DNA from: CANKHA01 sp963750965
Lineage (GTDB): Bacteria > Pseudomonadota > Alphaproteobacteria > Rhizobiales > Xanthobacteraceae
NCBI GenBank assembly: GCA_963750965.1
Contig: CAVVSK010000013.1
Span: 286,861-350,860, forward strand
Length of the DNA: 64,000 nt
Direction of reading: 5' to 3'
Made by a program: the position numbers and the translations under genes. The notes beneath the pieces were generated by a model. The model saw only the letters and a list, made by a program, of their open reading frames with translations. It searched no databases and was not told the DNA's origin. The stretch's first letter is position 1. Each line of letters opens with the position of its first letter. Positions 1 to 7,863 of this stretch are shown here, piece after piece.

Positions 1-801
1 AATTACGCTGGTGTCCGGTGTTCCGCTTCCCGTCCCTCCCAGCACGAGAATGGCATCACTGCTCTCGTGATGAAATGCTGCTGTCAGGTGATCCGGCGCA
101 ACTGCGTCGCTGGGATCGGGCACGACAACTGCACCTGCGGCAGCGAGTGTCTCGGCGATCCAGCCATAGCCTGCGCCTATGACGGCGCTGCCGGCGTGTG
201 CGCGAACGAGGCGAATCCGCGGCTCGCGAATTATCACTCGGGAAATGCCCGTGACGGACAGCAATGCCTGATCGGTCGCACGCAGGTGCTCGCCCGCAAG
301 TCGCAGCGGCAAGTCCGCTTCCGCATCCCGGCCAGCAGGCAACACGCCTTCCCCCGGCGCAACAGTCGCCAGCGCTTCGGCCTGGGATTCCCGCACCACA
401 ACGGTGTCGAGCGGCGCCACGGCATCCGCGCCCAGCGGCAGTGGCTGACCGAAATCCACCCGCTGCGGCAACGCAGACAGCAAGGCCGGGGCGTAGGATC
501 CCGCGTCGAGGGTTTCCTCCGACTTCACCGCCCAGCCGTCATGCAAAGCCACAGCGCAAGCAGGCTGCATGGCGAGAGCCTTAGCGTCGGCTGCCAGCAC
601 GCGGCCGAGCGCCGCGCTGATATTCACTTCCCGCGGCTCGACAGGGCGGGTGAGCGCATCGATTGCGGCATGCGCCTCGGCTAGCGGGGTCAACTTGACG
701 ATACGTTGCTCCGCCTCGGAATACGCGACCATGGCCGAGTTCTGGCCAAGCCCCGTCGCGCGGTCAAGGCGGCTTGACGGAGGGCTTGTGGGCCTATCCA
801 T
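1..801 (-). CDS. MoeA-like molybdopterin-binding protein (partial, 3' end outside window)
   Basis: Reverse-strand reading frame open to the left edge, so the C-terminus is missing. The visible ~267 residues carry a MoeA-type N-terminus: an ALGRVLAAD segment, then a HDGWAVKSEE stretch in the place of the family's MDGYAV loop, and near the edge an AILVLGGTGSG segment like the GG(v/t)S.G loop of the molybdopterin-binding (MoCF/MPT) domain. MoeA inserts molybdate into adenylylated molybdopterin; divergent copies like this one are often attached to particular molybdoenzymes. The changed active loop makes a specialised or altered role possible. Start 801 is the farthest in-frame ATG; an ATG at 732 is the alternative, and neither has a clear ribosome binding site. 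Divergent from tusA with only ~30 bp between starts. Family call is from motif reading only. Confidence 0.7.
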   Translation of the reverse strand, partial: MDRPTSPPSSRLDRATGLGQNSAMVAYSEAEQRIVKLTPLAEAHAAIDALTRPVEPREVNISAALGRVLAADAKALAMQPACAVALHDGWAVKSEETLDAGSYAPALLSALPQRVDFGQPLPLGADAVAPLDTVVVRESQAEALATVAPGEGVLPAGRDAEADLPLRLAGEHLRATDQALLSVTGISRVIIREPRIRLVRAHAGSAVIGAGYGWIAETLAAAGAVVVPDPSDAVAPDHLTAAFHHESSDAILVLGGTGSGTPDTSVI

Positions 802-830
802 TCCAGCGCGGCGAAAATGGAACGACCGGG

Positions 831-1064
831 ATGGCGGAAAAGACACTTAACCTGCGCGGGCTGAAATGTCCTCTCCCGGCCTTGCGCACGCGAAAGGCCT
901 TGTCCGGCATGCCGGCGGACGACATTCTGATTGTCGAATGCACCGACCCATTGGCCGCTATCGACATCCCCAATCTGCTGCGCCAAACCGGTGACACGTT
1001 GGAAGATACTTCGCGCGCGGACCAAGTGATGACTTTCCGGATTCGTAAGCGCCAACGCAAATAG
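831..1064 (+). CDS. TusA/SirA-family sulfurtransferase
   Basis: A 77-residue protein with the family signature LKCPLPALRTRKAL near residues 9-22: the CPxP cysteine that carries persulfide sulfur. The usual family size is 75-80 residues. TusA proteins relay sulfur for tRNA 2-thiolation, molybdenum cofactor maturation or sulfur oxidation. The divergent MoeA-like neighbour suggests a link to molybdoenzyme sulfuration, but this is inference. ATG 831 is chosen because homology starts there (MAEKTLNLRGLKCP); a farther in-frame start at 774 would add 19 residues that do not look conserved. The next gene (cyclodeaminase) starts 10 nt after this stop, so the two are probably co-transcribed. Confidence 0.85.
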   Translation: MAEKTLNLRGLKCPLPALRTRKALSGMPADDILIVECTDPLAAIDIPNLLRQTGDTLEDTSRADQVMTFRIRKRQRK

Positions 1065-1073
1065 GAATGAATA

Positions 1074-2150
1074 ATGACACTGATACTTTCGAATAAAGAC
1101 GTCGAGCAGTTGCTGACCATGCCGGAATGCATCGCCGCGCTGGAAACATCCTATGCCGAGCTGGCGCATGGCCGCGGCTTGTCGCGCACGCGTTCCGACT
1201 CGCTCGCACCAACCAAACGCGAGGATGCTTATTACAGCCTGAAGTCAATGGACGGCGTGGTGCCGGCGCTGGGAGTAAGTTCGGTCCGGATCAATTCCGA
1301 CATCATCACCATGCCCAAGTTCGGCAACAGCGTGCGGCGCGTGAAAGTACCGGCCGCGCCGAACGACCGCTATGTCGGGCTGGTGGTGCTGTTCTCCACC
1401 GAAAACGGCGAACCGCTGGCGATCATGCCCGACGGTGTAATGCAGCGCATGCGCGTCGGCGCAGCCAATGGCCTCGGCGTGAAATATCTCGCGCGCGAGA
1501 ATGCCAACAGCATCGGCCTCCTCGGCGCGGGCTGGCAGGCCGGGACGCAGCTGATGGCCGCCTGCGCCGTGCGCGAGATCAAGACCATCCGCTGCTTCAG
1601 CCCGACCCGCGAAAGGCGGGAAGCCTTTTGCGAGGAGATGAGCGGCATCCTTGGGATCGAGGTGCAATCGGTCGATCATCCGGAAGCAGCGCTGGAAGGT
1701 GCGGATATCGCCATGTGCGCCACCAACACCGAAGACCCGATTTATTTCGCGCGCTGGATCGAGCCGGGACAGCATCTGAGCTCGATCAAAAAGCCGGAGA
1801 TGGAAATGGATGCAATCCGGCGGGCGGACCGGGTCGTCATCCACACGCGCGACGTTCATCCGATCATGGAACTGAGCAGCGAACTGCCGGAATCGGCCCG
1901 CCTTTATGAAGGCAAGCGCACGCCAAAAGCTGACGACGTCGACATCACGAAATTCCCCACGATCCCGGAGTTGATCGTGGGCAAGGCCAAGGGCCGCAGC
2001 AATGACCAGGAAGTGACCTTGTTCATGAACAATCTCGGGCTCGGCTACCAGTTTGCGGCCGCTGGATCGGTGGTCTATCGCAATGCCAAGGAACGTGGCT
2101 TCGGGCACGAATTGCCGACCGACTGGTTCACCGAGGACGTGCACCCTTAA
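1074..2150 (+). CDS. Ornithine cyclodeaminase / mu-crystallin family protein
   Basis: 358 residues. The Rossmann dinucleotide site is visible near residue 145 as IGLLGAGWQAGTQLMA, and the family's N-terminal KSMDGV and PNDRYVGLVVLF substrate-side segments are present. Members are NAD(P)-dependent enzymes acting on amino or imino acids (ornithine cyclodeaminase, alanine dehydrogenase, ketimine reductase, tauropine-type enzymes). The sequence does not say which. The start has an AGGAATGA-type ribosome binding site just after the tusA stop. A second copy, about equally long but frameshifted, lies at 38043-39115 in the other catabolic cluster, so this enzyme travels with TTT binding proteins and decarboxylases here. 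A role in releasing ammonia from, or reducing, an imino intermediate is inference. Confidence 0.85.
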   Translation: MTLILSNKDVEQLLTMPECIAALETSYAELAHGRGLSRTRSDSLAPTKREDAYYSLKSMDGVVPALGVSSVRINSDIITMPKFGNSVRRVKVPAAPNDRYVGLVVLFSTENGEPLAIMPDGVMQRMRVGAANGLGVKYLARENANSIGLLGAGWQAGTQLMAACAVREIKTIRCFSPTRERREAFCEEMSGILGIEVQSVDHPEAALEGADIAMCATNTEDPIYFARWIEPGQHLSSIKKPEMEMDAIRRADRVVIHTRDVHPIMELSSELPESARLYEGKRTPKADDVDITKFPTIPELIVGKAKGRSNDQEVTLFMNNLGLGYQFAAAGSVVYRNAKERGFGHELPTDWFTEDVHP

Positions 2151-2239
2151 AGCCATCCAGCTGATCGCGAAGCGTCTTTTTCCTCTAAATTATGCCTGCG
2201 CGCCGCGGTGCGCCGGCTTTTTCCGTCACTGCCGAAGGC

Positions 2240-2278
2240 AGTTGTAGGAACGCGAAATTGGTGTCAAAAAATGGAAAA
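2240..2278 (+). promoter_or_regulatory. Shared 39-nt element upstream of TTT binding protein / UbiD module 1
   Basis: Pattern AGTTGT-N6-GCGAAAT-N3-TGTCAAAAAATGGAAAA. The same pattern with identical spacing lies at 6756-6794 in front of module 2 (about 32 of 39 bases equal). It ends 44 nt before the binding-protein ATG here and 34 nt before it in module 2. The reverse complement contains a TTGACA hexamer. The ATGGAAAA part also opens an 11-codon reading frame here that ends in TAA at 2306. It may be a promoter, operator or leader; direction of action is not known. Confidence 0.6.
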
Positions 2279-2322
2279 AGCTGCGCGTCAGCGCGGCCCC
2301 AATTAAGCAGGAAGGGAAGGAA

Positions 2323-3369
2323 ATGCGGCGAATTGCTGTTTTAGCGGCTGCCTTATTGACGGTGCTTTCCCCTGCCTTTGCGCAAGAGCCGGCTTCTTTT
2401 CACGGCAAGCAGGTCACGATGATCATCGGCAGCGCCCCTGGTGGCGGGACCGATCTGTCAGGCCGCCTGATTGCCAATTTCATCGCGGATTATCTACCCG
2501 GCAAACCCAACCTGATCGTGCGCAACATCCCTGGCGCGCAGGGTCTCACATCGATGAACTATTTCGCCAAACAGGTCGCGCCCGATGGCCTGACCCTGAC
2601 CATGGGGTCGACCACGCAGGCCGATCCGCTGTTTTACCGGAAGCCCGCGTCACAGTTCGACCCGACGAAATTCCACATGATCGGCGGCGCGGGCCGCGGC
2701 GGCACCGTGTTGATGATCCGCAAGGACGCCGAGCCGCGGCTGTATGACAAGAAGCAGACGCCGGTGATCATGGGATCGCTCGGCGGCGTGCCGCGCTCCG
2801 GCATGCAGACTACCGCCTGGGGCATCGCTTTCCTCGACTGGAACGCAAAATGGGTGCTGGGCTATCCCGGGACCAATGAGCTGCTGCTCGCGCTTGACCG
2901 CGGCGAAATCGATATGACCGCGACGGGCAATCTGTTTCACATCCGCAAATTGCTGGCGACTGGCAAATTCAAAATCTTGGCGCAGACCGGAACGCTGCAG
3001 GAAGGCAAGCTGACATCGCGCGCGGAATTCGAAGGAACGCCCTTCGTTGCCGACCTGATGAAGGATAAAATCAAGGATCCGCTCGCGCGCGAGGGTTTCC
3101 AGTATTGGGCCAGCATCACGGCGATCGACAAATGGGTCGCGCTGCCGCCCGGCACGCCGGAGAATTATTTGAAAGCCTATCGTGAGGCCTATGCGCAGGC
3201 CGGCAAGGATCCTGAATTTGCCGAACACGGCAAAAAAATCAGTGAGGATTTCGAGCACATGGGTGCCGAGGATGTCACCTTCCTGATCCAGAGCCTTGGT
3301 AAGACCTCGCCGGAGGCGATCGCATTTATTGCCGACATGCTGAAGAGGCAGGGCCTGGAAGGCGAATAG
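2323..3369 (+). CDS. TTT (Bug/TctC) family periplasmic substrate-binding protein, copy 1
   Basis: 348 residues with a clear signal peptide (MRRIAVLAAALLTVLSPAFAQ) and the Bug/TctC opening GKQVTMIIGSAPGGGTD, where the glycine-rich loop contacts the carboxylate of the ligand. It is closely similar to the copy at 6829-7863. These proteins capture carboxylates (citrate, tricarballylate, aromatic acids and others) in the periplasm for TctAB permeases. No TctA or TctB gene is in this window, so it is an orphan binder that must use a permease elsewhere. A GGAAGGGAAGGA ribosome binding site precedes ATG 2323. The UbiD decarboxylase follows 71 nt downstream, which suggests that the captured acid is decarboxylated by it. 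Confidence 0.9.
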   Translation: MRRIAVLAAALLTVLSPAFAQEPASFHGKQVTMIIGSAPGGGTDLSGRLIANFIADYLPGKPNLIVRNIPGAQGLTSMNYFAKQVAPDGLTLTMGSTTQADPLFYRKPASQFDPTKFHMIGGAGRGGTVLMIRKDAEPRLYDKKQTPVIMGSLGGVPRSGMQTTAWGIAFLDWNAKWVLGYPGTNELLLALDRGEIDMTATGNLFHIRKLLATGKFKILAQTGTLQEGKLTSRAEFEGTPFVADLMKDKIKDPLAREGFQYWASITAIDKWVALPPGTPENYLKAYREAYAQAGKDPEFAEHGKKISEDFEHMGAEDVTFLIQSLGKTSPEAIAFIADMLKRQGLEGE

Positions 3370-3440
3370 GACACGTAACCCGCGTCGCTGAGCGCCGCAC
3401 CGCGCGCGCCGAGTAGTTAGCGAGAAGGATCGAAACAACA

Positions 3441-4919
3441 ATGCTGGACAAGACCGAAAAGCAATCCACGCGCTACGACCCTGCAGCGATGGGCGACTTG
3501 CGGGTCTTTCTCGAGCGCGCGGAAGCTGCCGGCGAATTCAAGCGCGTGAAGGGAGCCGATCCGCATCTCGAAATCGGCGCCATTTTCGAACTCAGCCACG
3601 AGCATCTCTACCCGCCGGTGATGCTGTTCGAGGAGATGAAGGGCTGCGATCCGACCCATCGCATTCTTTGCAACGTCCGGGTCGCCAAATTCGTCGTTGG
3701 CGAGCTCAACATGGATGCCGTGAAGGCGTATCGGAAGCGCCCGAAGGAACGATCGCTGCCGATTCCGCCGCGGCTGGTGAATACCGGGCCGGTCTATGAG
3801 AACGTGATGGAGGGCGACGCGGTCGACGTCAACAAATTGCCGACGCCGCAATGGCACGAAGCCGACGGCGGCAATTATGTCGGCACCGAATGCGTGGTGA
3901 TCGTCAAGGATCCGGACACCGACTGGGTCAATCTCGGCACCTATCGCGTCAGCGTGAAAGAGAAGAACGTGCTGTCCGTCTTCATTGAAGAGGGCAAGCA
4001 TGGCGACGTGATCCGCCGCAAATGGTGGGCCAAAGGCAAGCCCTGCCCGATTGCCATCAGTGTCGGGCAGGCGCCGATCCTCGGCGTGGTCGCCTCGGGC
4101 GCGTCGAAGGAAAATGAGCCGGAATACGCCATGGCCGGCGGCTCCATCGGTCGGCCGATCGACGTGGTGCCGGCGCGGGTGAGCGGCGTGCCTATCCCGG
4201 CCGACGCCGAGATCGTCTACGACGGCTTCATGCCGCCGCCGTCGGAAGATTCCCGGCCAGAAGGCCCGTTCGGTGAATGGCCGGGATATTACGCTTCCGA
4301 CTCGCGCAATGAGCCGGTGATGCATGTGAAGGCGATCTACCACCGGGATAATCCGATCATGATCGGCCAGCCGCCGACCGCTCCGACTTTTCCCGGTCGG
4401 CAGATCAAAATCCCGCAGGTTGCGGGATTATGGGACGCGCTGGAGGCTGCCGGCGTTCCGGGCATTCAAGGTGTGTGGAAATTGCCTGGCGGCGGATCGA
4501 GCTTCATCAATGTCATCTCGATCAAACAAATGCATCCCGGCCACGCCAAGATGGCGGGCCTAGTGGCGGCCGGCTGCCGCGCCGGTGCCTATATGACGCG
4601 CATGATCATTGTCGTGGACGACGACATCGACATCACCAATCCCACCGAGGTGATGTGGGCGGTCGCCACGCGTTGGGACCCAAAAGGGCAGACCGATATC
4701 ATCGATGGCTGCTGGACCGGCCTGATCGATCCGGCCCTGCACCCGGACAAGCGCGACAGCGGCGACACCACCACGGCCCGCATGATCATCTACGCCACGC
4801 GTCCGTTCCACTGGAAGGATCAGTTCCCGGCAGTGAACAAGGTTTCGCGCGATTACGCCGAAGAAGTGCGGCGCAAATGGTCGGCCGAGCTGCCGTTCCT
4901 GAGCAACAAGCCGTCCTAA
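3441..4919 (+). CDS. UbiD-family (prenylated-FMN) decarboxylase, copy 1
   Basis: 492 residues, the usual UbiD size. The UbiD core is recognisable: a TPQWHEADGGNYVGTECVVI segment (residues ~134-153) at the cofactor site, a PEGPFGEWPGYY segment (~274-285) carrying the Glu/Arg region of the active site, and a conserved HPGHAKMAGL stretch. UbiD enzymes reversibly decarboxylate aromatic or alpha,beta-unsaturated acids using prFMN made by UbiX. No ubiX is in the window. GAAGGAT lies upstream of ATG 3441. It is paired with the TTT binding protein before it, and the same pairing recurs at 6829-9338. The substrate is unknown; an aromatic carboxylate is the simplest inference. Confidence 0.9.
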   Translation: MLDKTEKQSTRYDPAAMGDLRVFLERAEAAGEFKRVKGADPHLEIGAIFELSHEHLYPPVMLFEEMKGCDPTHRILCNVRVAKFVVGELNMDAVKAYRKRPKERSLPIPPRLVNTGPVYENVMEGDAVDVNKLPTPQWHEADGGNYVGTECVVIVKDPDTDWVNLGTYRVSVKEKNVLSVFIEEGKHGDVIRRKWWAKGKPCPIAISVGQAPILGVVASGASKENEPEYAMAGGSIGRPIDVVPARVSGVPIPADAEIVYDGFMPPPSEDSRPEGPFGEWPGYYASDSRNEPVMHVKAIYHRDNPIMIGQPPTAPTFPGRQIKIPQVAGLWDALEAAGVPGIQGVWKLPGGGSSFINVISIKQMHPGHAKMAGLVAAGCRAGAYMTRMIIVVDDDIDITNPTEVMWAVATRWDPKGQTDIIDGCWTGLIDPALHPDKRDSGDTTTARMIIYATRPFHWKDQFPAVNKVSRDYAEEVRRKWSAELPFLSNKPS

Positions 4920-4978
4920 GTCGCCGTCCGGCTCGCCAAGTGAAGCGAGGCGAAATTTTCGTCCCGTTTTGATCGTAC

Positions 4979-5581
4979 TTACAATTCCGCTTGAAATTCC
5001 GGTGCGTGATCCCTCGCACCCGTCGCGGTTTCCTGCGGCGGCAGCTTTACGGTCTTTTGATAGAGCATGTGCATGAAGAGAAAGAGCGGTTTCGCCTTCA
5101 TGGTGATGACGACCATCTCGTCGTCGCCGTCATTGAAATGCTGATGCACGCAGGCATTTTCCACGATCAACGCGTCGCCGGCCTCGTAATCCATTCGCCG
5201 GGTTTCGTGAATATCATGGCCCTTGCCCTTCAGCACAAACAGTACCGCTGAATTCATGTGGCCGTGCTTTTGTCCCTCGCCATGCGGCGCAATGATGTTG
5301 AGGTGACACTCGATCGCCTGGGTGACCTTGGAATGACCTGGATTGATCGGCGTCTTGCTGAAAAGCACCGGGCCGCCCTTCCATTTCATTTCGGAAGTCC
5401 GATAGACCCGCGGTTGGGTGAAAAGATCGTTCACCAGCTCGCCATATGTGCCTTCCAAGGCGCGCACAAAGGTGCGCTTCCGCTGCCACCGCGCCCAGAC
5501 CATCTCCTTGTTCTGATTGTGACCAGGTTCGCCGGGCCGAATATAGAACTCGGTTTCGGCGCCATCCGATTCACTCGACAT
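4979..5581 (-). CDS. Cupin-domain protein
   Basis: 200 residues with one cupin domain in the C-terminal half. Candidate metal ligands sit in HGEGQKHGHMNSAVLFV (first cupin motif, residues ~100-116) and in ENACVHQHFN (second motif, ~141-150). The overall look resembles gentisate-dioxygenase-like or ectoine-synthase-like single-cupin proteins, but the reaction cannot be assigned. It has no signal peptide, so it is cytoplasmic. Its start lies 34 nt after the stop of the upstream reverse-strand TTT binding protein, with GGAGCG as ribosome binding site, so the two form an operon. It converges on the first UbiD gene, leaving 59 nt between stops. A ring-opening dioxygenase or isomerase role in the same catabolic pathway is inference. 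Confidence 0.75.
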   Translation of the reverse strand: MSSESDGAETEFYIRPGEPGHNQNKEMVWARWQRKRTFVRALEGTYGELVNDLFTQPRVYRTSEMKWKGGPVLFSKTPINPGHSKVTQAIECHLNIIAPHGEGQKHGHMNSAVLFVLKGKGHDIHETRRMDYEAGDALIVENACVHQHFNDGDDEMVVITMKAKPLFLFMHMLYQKTVKLPPQETATGARDHAPEFQAEL

Positions 5582-5615
5582 GATCGCTCCTTATAAAAAG
5601 ACGGTACCTTAATTT

Positions 5616-6653
5616 TCACTTGGACTCGGCGGCACCTTCGGTCTTCGGCTTGTCAAGCGTCTTCTTCAGTAGTTCGACAATTTCCGGTGGCTGGTCGAGC
5701 GCTGCTTTCACCATCGCCAACAACTCATCGCCATAAGCAGGTTCCACCGAGCGCTCGAGCTTTTCGGCCTTGGCCTGCAATTCCCTATCCTCCATTGCTT
5801 GCCGATAGGCGGTGCGCAGCGCATCGAGACGGTCCTGTGGAATGCCCGGAGGGCCGGCGGTCAGGCGCGCAATATCGCCTTGCGATTGCAGCATGGCGAG
5901 CAGCGCCTTACCGGCGGGATCGGTGACGAGGTCTTTCAGCTGCGGCACGTCGGTATCCTTGCCGCCGATTTGCGCAATGAAGCGGCCATGCCCGTCCTGC
6001 ACAAAGGTGCCGAAGGATGAGCGCGACCCCATAGCGCCAACGATCTCACCGCGGCGCATGGCGAGCCGCCGCTCGGTGCCGCTATAGCCGGTGAGAATTT
6101 TCATGTTCAGCTTGAGTACATTGGCGAGCAGATGGGTCTCTACAAAGTCAGATGAAGTGCCGCCGCCGGAGGTCGCGAAATTCACCGGCTCCTTCGCCGC
6201 GCGCAAATCCTCAAACCTCGTGATCGGCGAATGCGATGCGATGGCGAGCACGCGCGGCTCTGTGGCCGCCTTGCCGATCCAGGACATTTTGCTCAAGTCA
6301 AACTTGGCCCCGTCATGCTTGATAATCTGCGCATAGATCAGCCCGGTATTGAAGCTGCCGATAGTCAGGCCGTCCGGCTTGGACGCATAGAGGGCGTTGG
6401 CGCCGACGAGGTGACCGGCACCCGGCATGTTTTTCACCACCACGGTCGAGCCGGGCAGATATTTCTGCATATACTCCGCGACCAGCCGGCCGTAAAAATC
6501 GTAGCCGCCGCCCGGCGGCGTTGCGACGATGTAGGTGACCGTCTTGCCCTTGTAAAAATCGGCACCGCTCTGGGCGAGCGAAGGCGTGGCGGCGGTCGCC
6601 AGACCCGCGAGAGCAGCCATTGTCAGAAAAATTCTGCCGAATGTTGCCGTCAT
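5616..6653 (-). CDS. TTT (Bug/TctC) family periplasmic substrate-binding protein, copy 2
   Basis: 345 residues from ATG 6653, which has a GGAGGA ribosome binding site 4 nt upstream; longer in-frame starts would add residues ahead of the signal peptide (MTATFGRIFLTMAALAGLA, then SLAQ). The mature protein begins GADFYKGKTVTYIVATPPGG, the variant of the Bug loop seen also in the protein at 40241-41476. It is therefore a different subtype from copies 1 and 3. It should bind a carboxylate for an absent TctAB permease. It is transcribed with the cupin gene downstream and divergently from copy 3; the 175-bp divergent region holds the shared 39-nt element. Confidence 0.88.
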   Translation of the reverse strand: MTATFGRIFLTMAALAGLATAATPSLAQSGADFYKGKTVTYIVATPPGGGYDFYGRLVAEYMQKYLPGSTVVVKNMPGAGHLVGANALYASKPDGLTIGSFNTGLIYAQIIKHDGAKFDLSKMSWIGKAATEPRVLAIASHSPITRFEDLRAAKEPVNFATSGGGTSSDFVETHLLANVLKLNMKILTGYSGTERRLAMRRGEIVGAMGSRSSFGTFVQDGHGRFIAQIGGKDTDVPQLKDLVTDPAGKALLAMLQSQGDIARLTAGPPGIPQDRLDALRTAYRQAMEDRELQAKAEKLERSVEPAYGDELLAMVKAALDQPPEIVELLKKTLDKPKTEGAAESK

Positions 6654-6755
6654 TTGTCCTCCGACTGCCGTCAACATCATAGTAGGCCTGGCATGCGGCG
6701 CCAGCTCAGGACCTTGTGGCGGGCTGGCGCGCTTTTCACACGCGGGATCCAGCAT

Positions 6756-6794
6756 AGTTGTCAGATTGCGAAATACATGTCAAAAAATGGAAAA
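6756..6794 (+). promoter_or_regulatory. Shared 39-nt element upstream of TTT binding protein / UbiD module 2
   Basis: Second occurrence of the element at 2240-2278 with the same internal spacing. It lies in the divergent region between two TTT binding-protein genes, so it could serve either. On the reverse strand a TTGACA hexamer points towards copy 2; on the forward strand the ATGGAAAA part is in frame with copy 3 and could be an upstream start adding 15 residues before the signal peptide. Confidence 0.6.
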
Positions 6795-6828
6795 CCCGAA
6801 ACTGAGCGGTGAATGGAAAGGGAGAAGG

Positions 6829-7863
6829 ATGAATCGGATTGGGACCTTCGCGGCAGCGCTGCTGGTGACGTGCTGCACCGCATCGGCTCAGGAGCCGGTG
6901 TCATTCCAGGGCAAACAGATTTTGATGGTGATCGGCTATGCCGCCGGGGGCGGAACCGACGCCGCCGGGCGCCTGATCGCCGGGCATCTCGGCAAATACC
7001 TTCCCGGCCAGCCCACCATCGTGGTGCAGAATGTTCCCGGCGCCGACGGAATGGTGGCGCTGAATTACATCGTGCAGCAGACCAAGCCCGATGGGCTCAC
7101 CATCACCATGGGCTCAGGCACGCAGATCGATCCGCTGCACTCCCGTAAGCCGCAGGCGAAATACGACATTGCGAAGTTCAACTTCATCGGCGGCGCCGGC
7201 AAGGGCGGCACCGTGCTGCTGATCAATAAGGACGCCGAAAAGCGTATCTTCGACACGAAGGCCGAGCCGGTGATCATGGGCGCGCTCAGCGGAATGCCGC
7301 GTTCCGGCATGCAGATGACCGCCTGGGGCAAGGAATTCCTCGACTGGAACGTCAAATGGGTCGTCGGCTACCGCGGCACCAACGACCTGACGGTCGCGCT
7401 GGAGCGCGGAGAGATCGACATGACTGCCACCGGCACCATTCCGCTGGTGCAGAAGATGCTCAGCACCGGCAAGTTCAAGATCCTGGCGCAATCCGGCATG
7501 CTGGAGGACGGGAAGTTCGTGCAACGGCCAGACTTCGGCGACGCGCCGATCATCGCCAACGATATGATCGGCAAGATCAAAGACCCAATTGCGCAGAAGG
7601 GCTTCGAATACTGGACGGCCCTGAACATGATGGACAAGTGGCTGGCGCTGCCGCCCGGCACGCCGCAGCCAATCGTCGAGGTTTACCGCAAGGCTTTCCA
7701 GGAGATGGCAAAGGACCCCGACTATATTAAACGCGGCAGCGATTACACGCCGGTCAGCCACACGGATATTGAGAACCTTGTCCAGACCCTCTCCCGCACG
7801 CCCGATGAATCGCTGACTTACATATCGGCCATGTTGCGTGGTCAGGGCTTGGCGGTGGAATGA
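6829..7863 (+). CDS. TTT (Bug/TctC) family periplasmic substrate-binding protein, copy 3
   Basis: 344 residues starting at ATG 6829 after GGGAGAAGG; this start gives a clean signal peptide (MNRIGTFAAALLVTCCTASA, then QEPVSF). The mature start GKQILMVIGYAAGGGTDAAG matches the Bug/TctC ligand loop. It is very similar to copy 1 through its whole length (for example MTATG, GKFKILAQ and WLALPPGTP segments), so copies 1 and 3 arose by duplication together with the following UbiD genes. The stop codon overlaps the start of the next UbiD gene (ATGA), which indicates tight translational coupling of uptake and decarboxylation. Confidence 0.9.
   Translation: MNRIGTFAAALLVTCCTASAQEPVSFQGKQILMVIGYAAGGGTDAAGRLIAGHLGKYLPGQPTIVVQNVPGADGMVALNYIVQQTKPDGLTITMGSGTQIDPLHSRKPQAKYDIAKFNFIGGAGKGGTVLLINKDAEKRIFDTKAEPVIMGALSGMPRSGMQMTAWGKEFLDWNVKWVVGYRGTNDLTVALERGEIDMTATGTIPLVQKMLSTGKFKILAQSGMLEDGKFVQRPDFGDAPIIANDMIGKIKDPIAQKGFEYWTALNMMDKWLALPPGTPQPIVEVYRKAFQEMAKDPDYIKRGSDYTPVSHTDIENLVQTLSRTPDESLTYISAMLRGQGLAVE

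Noticed and set aside
67..684. Long forward-strand frame at the left edge
   Set aside because: It is the shadow of the MoeA-like gene on the reverse strand, which shows clear family motifs; the forward frame is Arg/His/Gln-rich without resemblance to a family.
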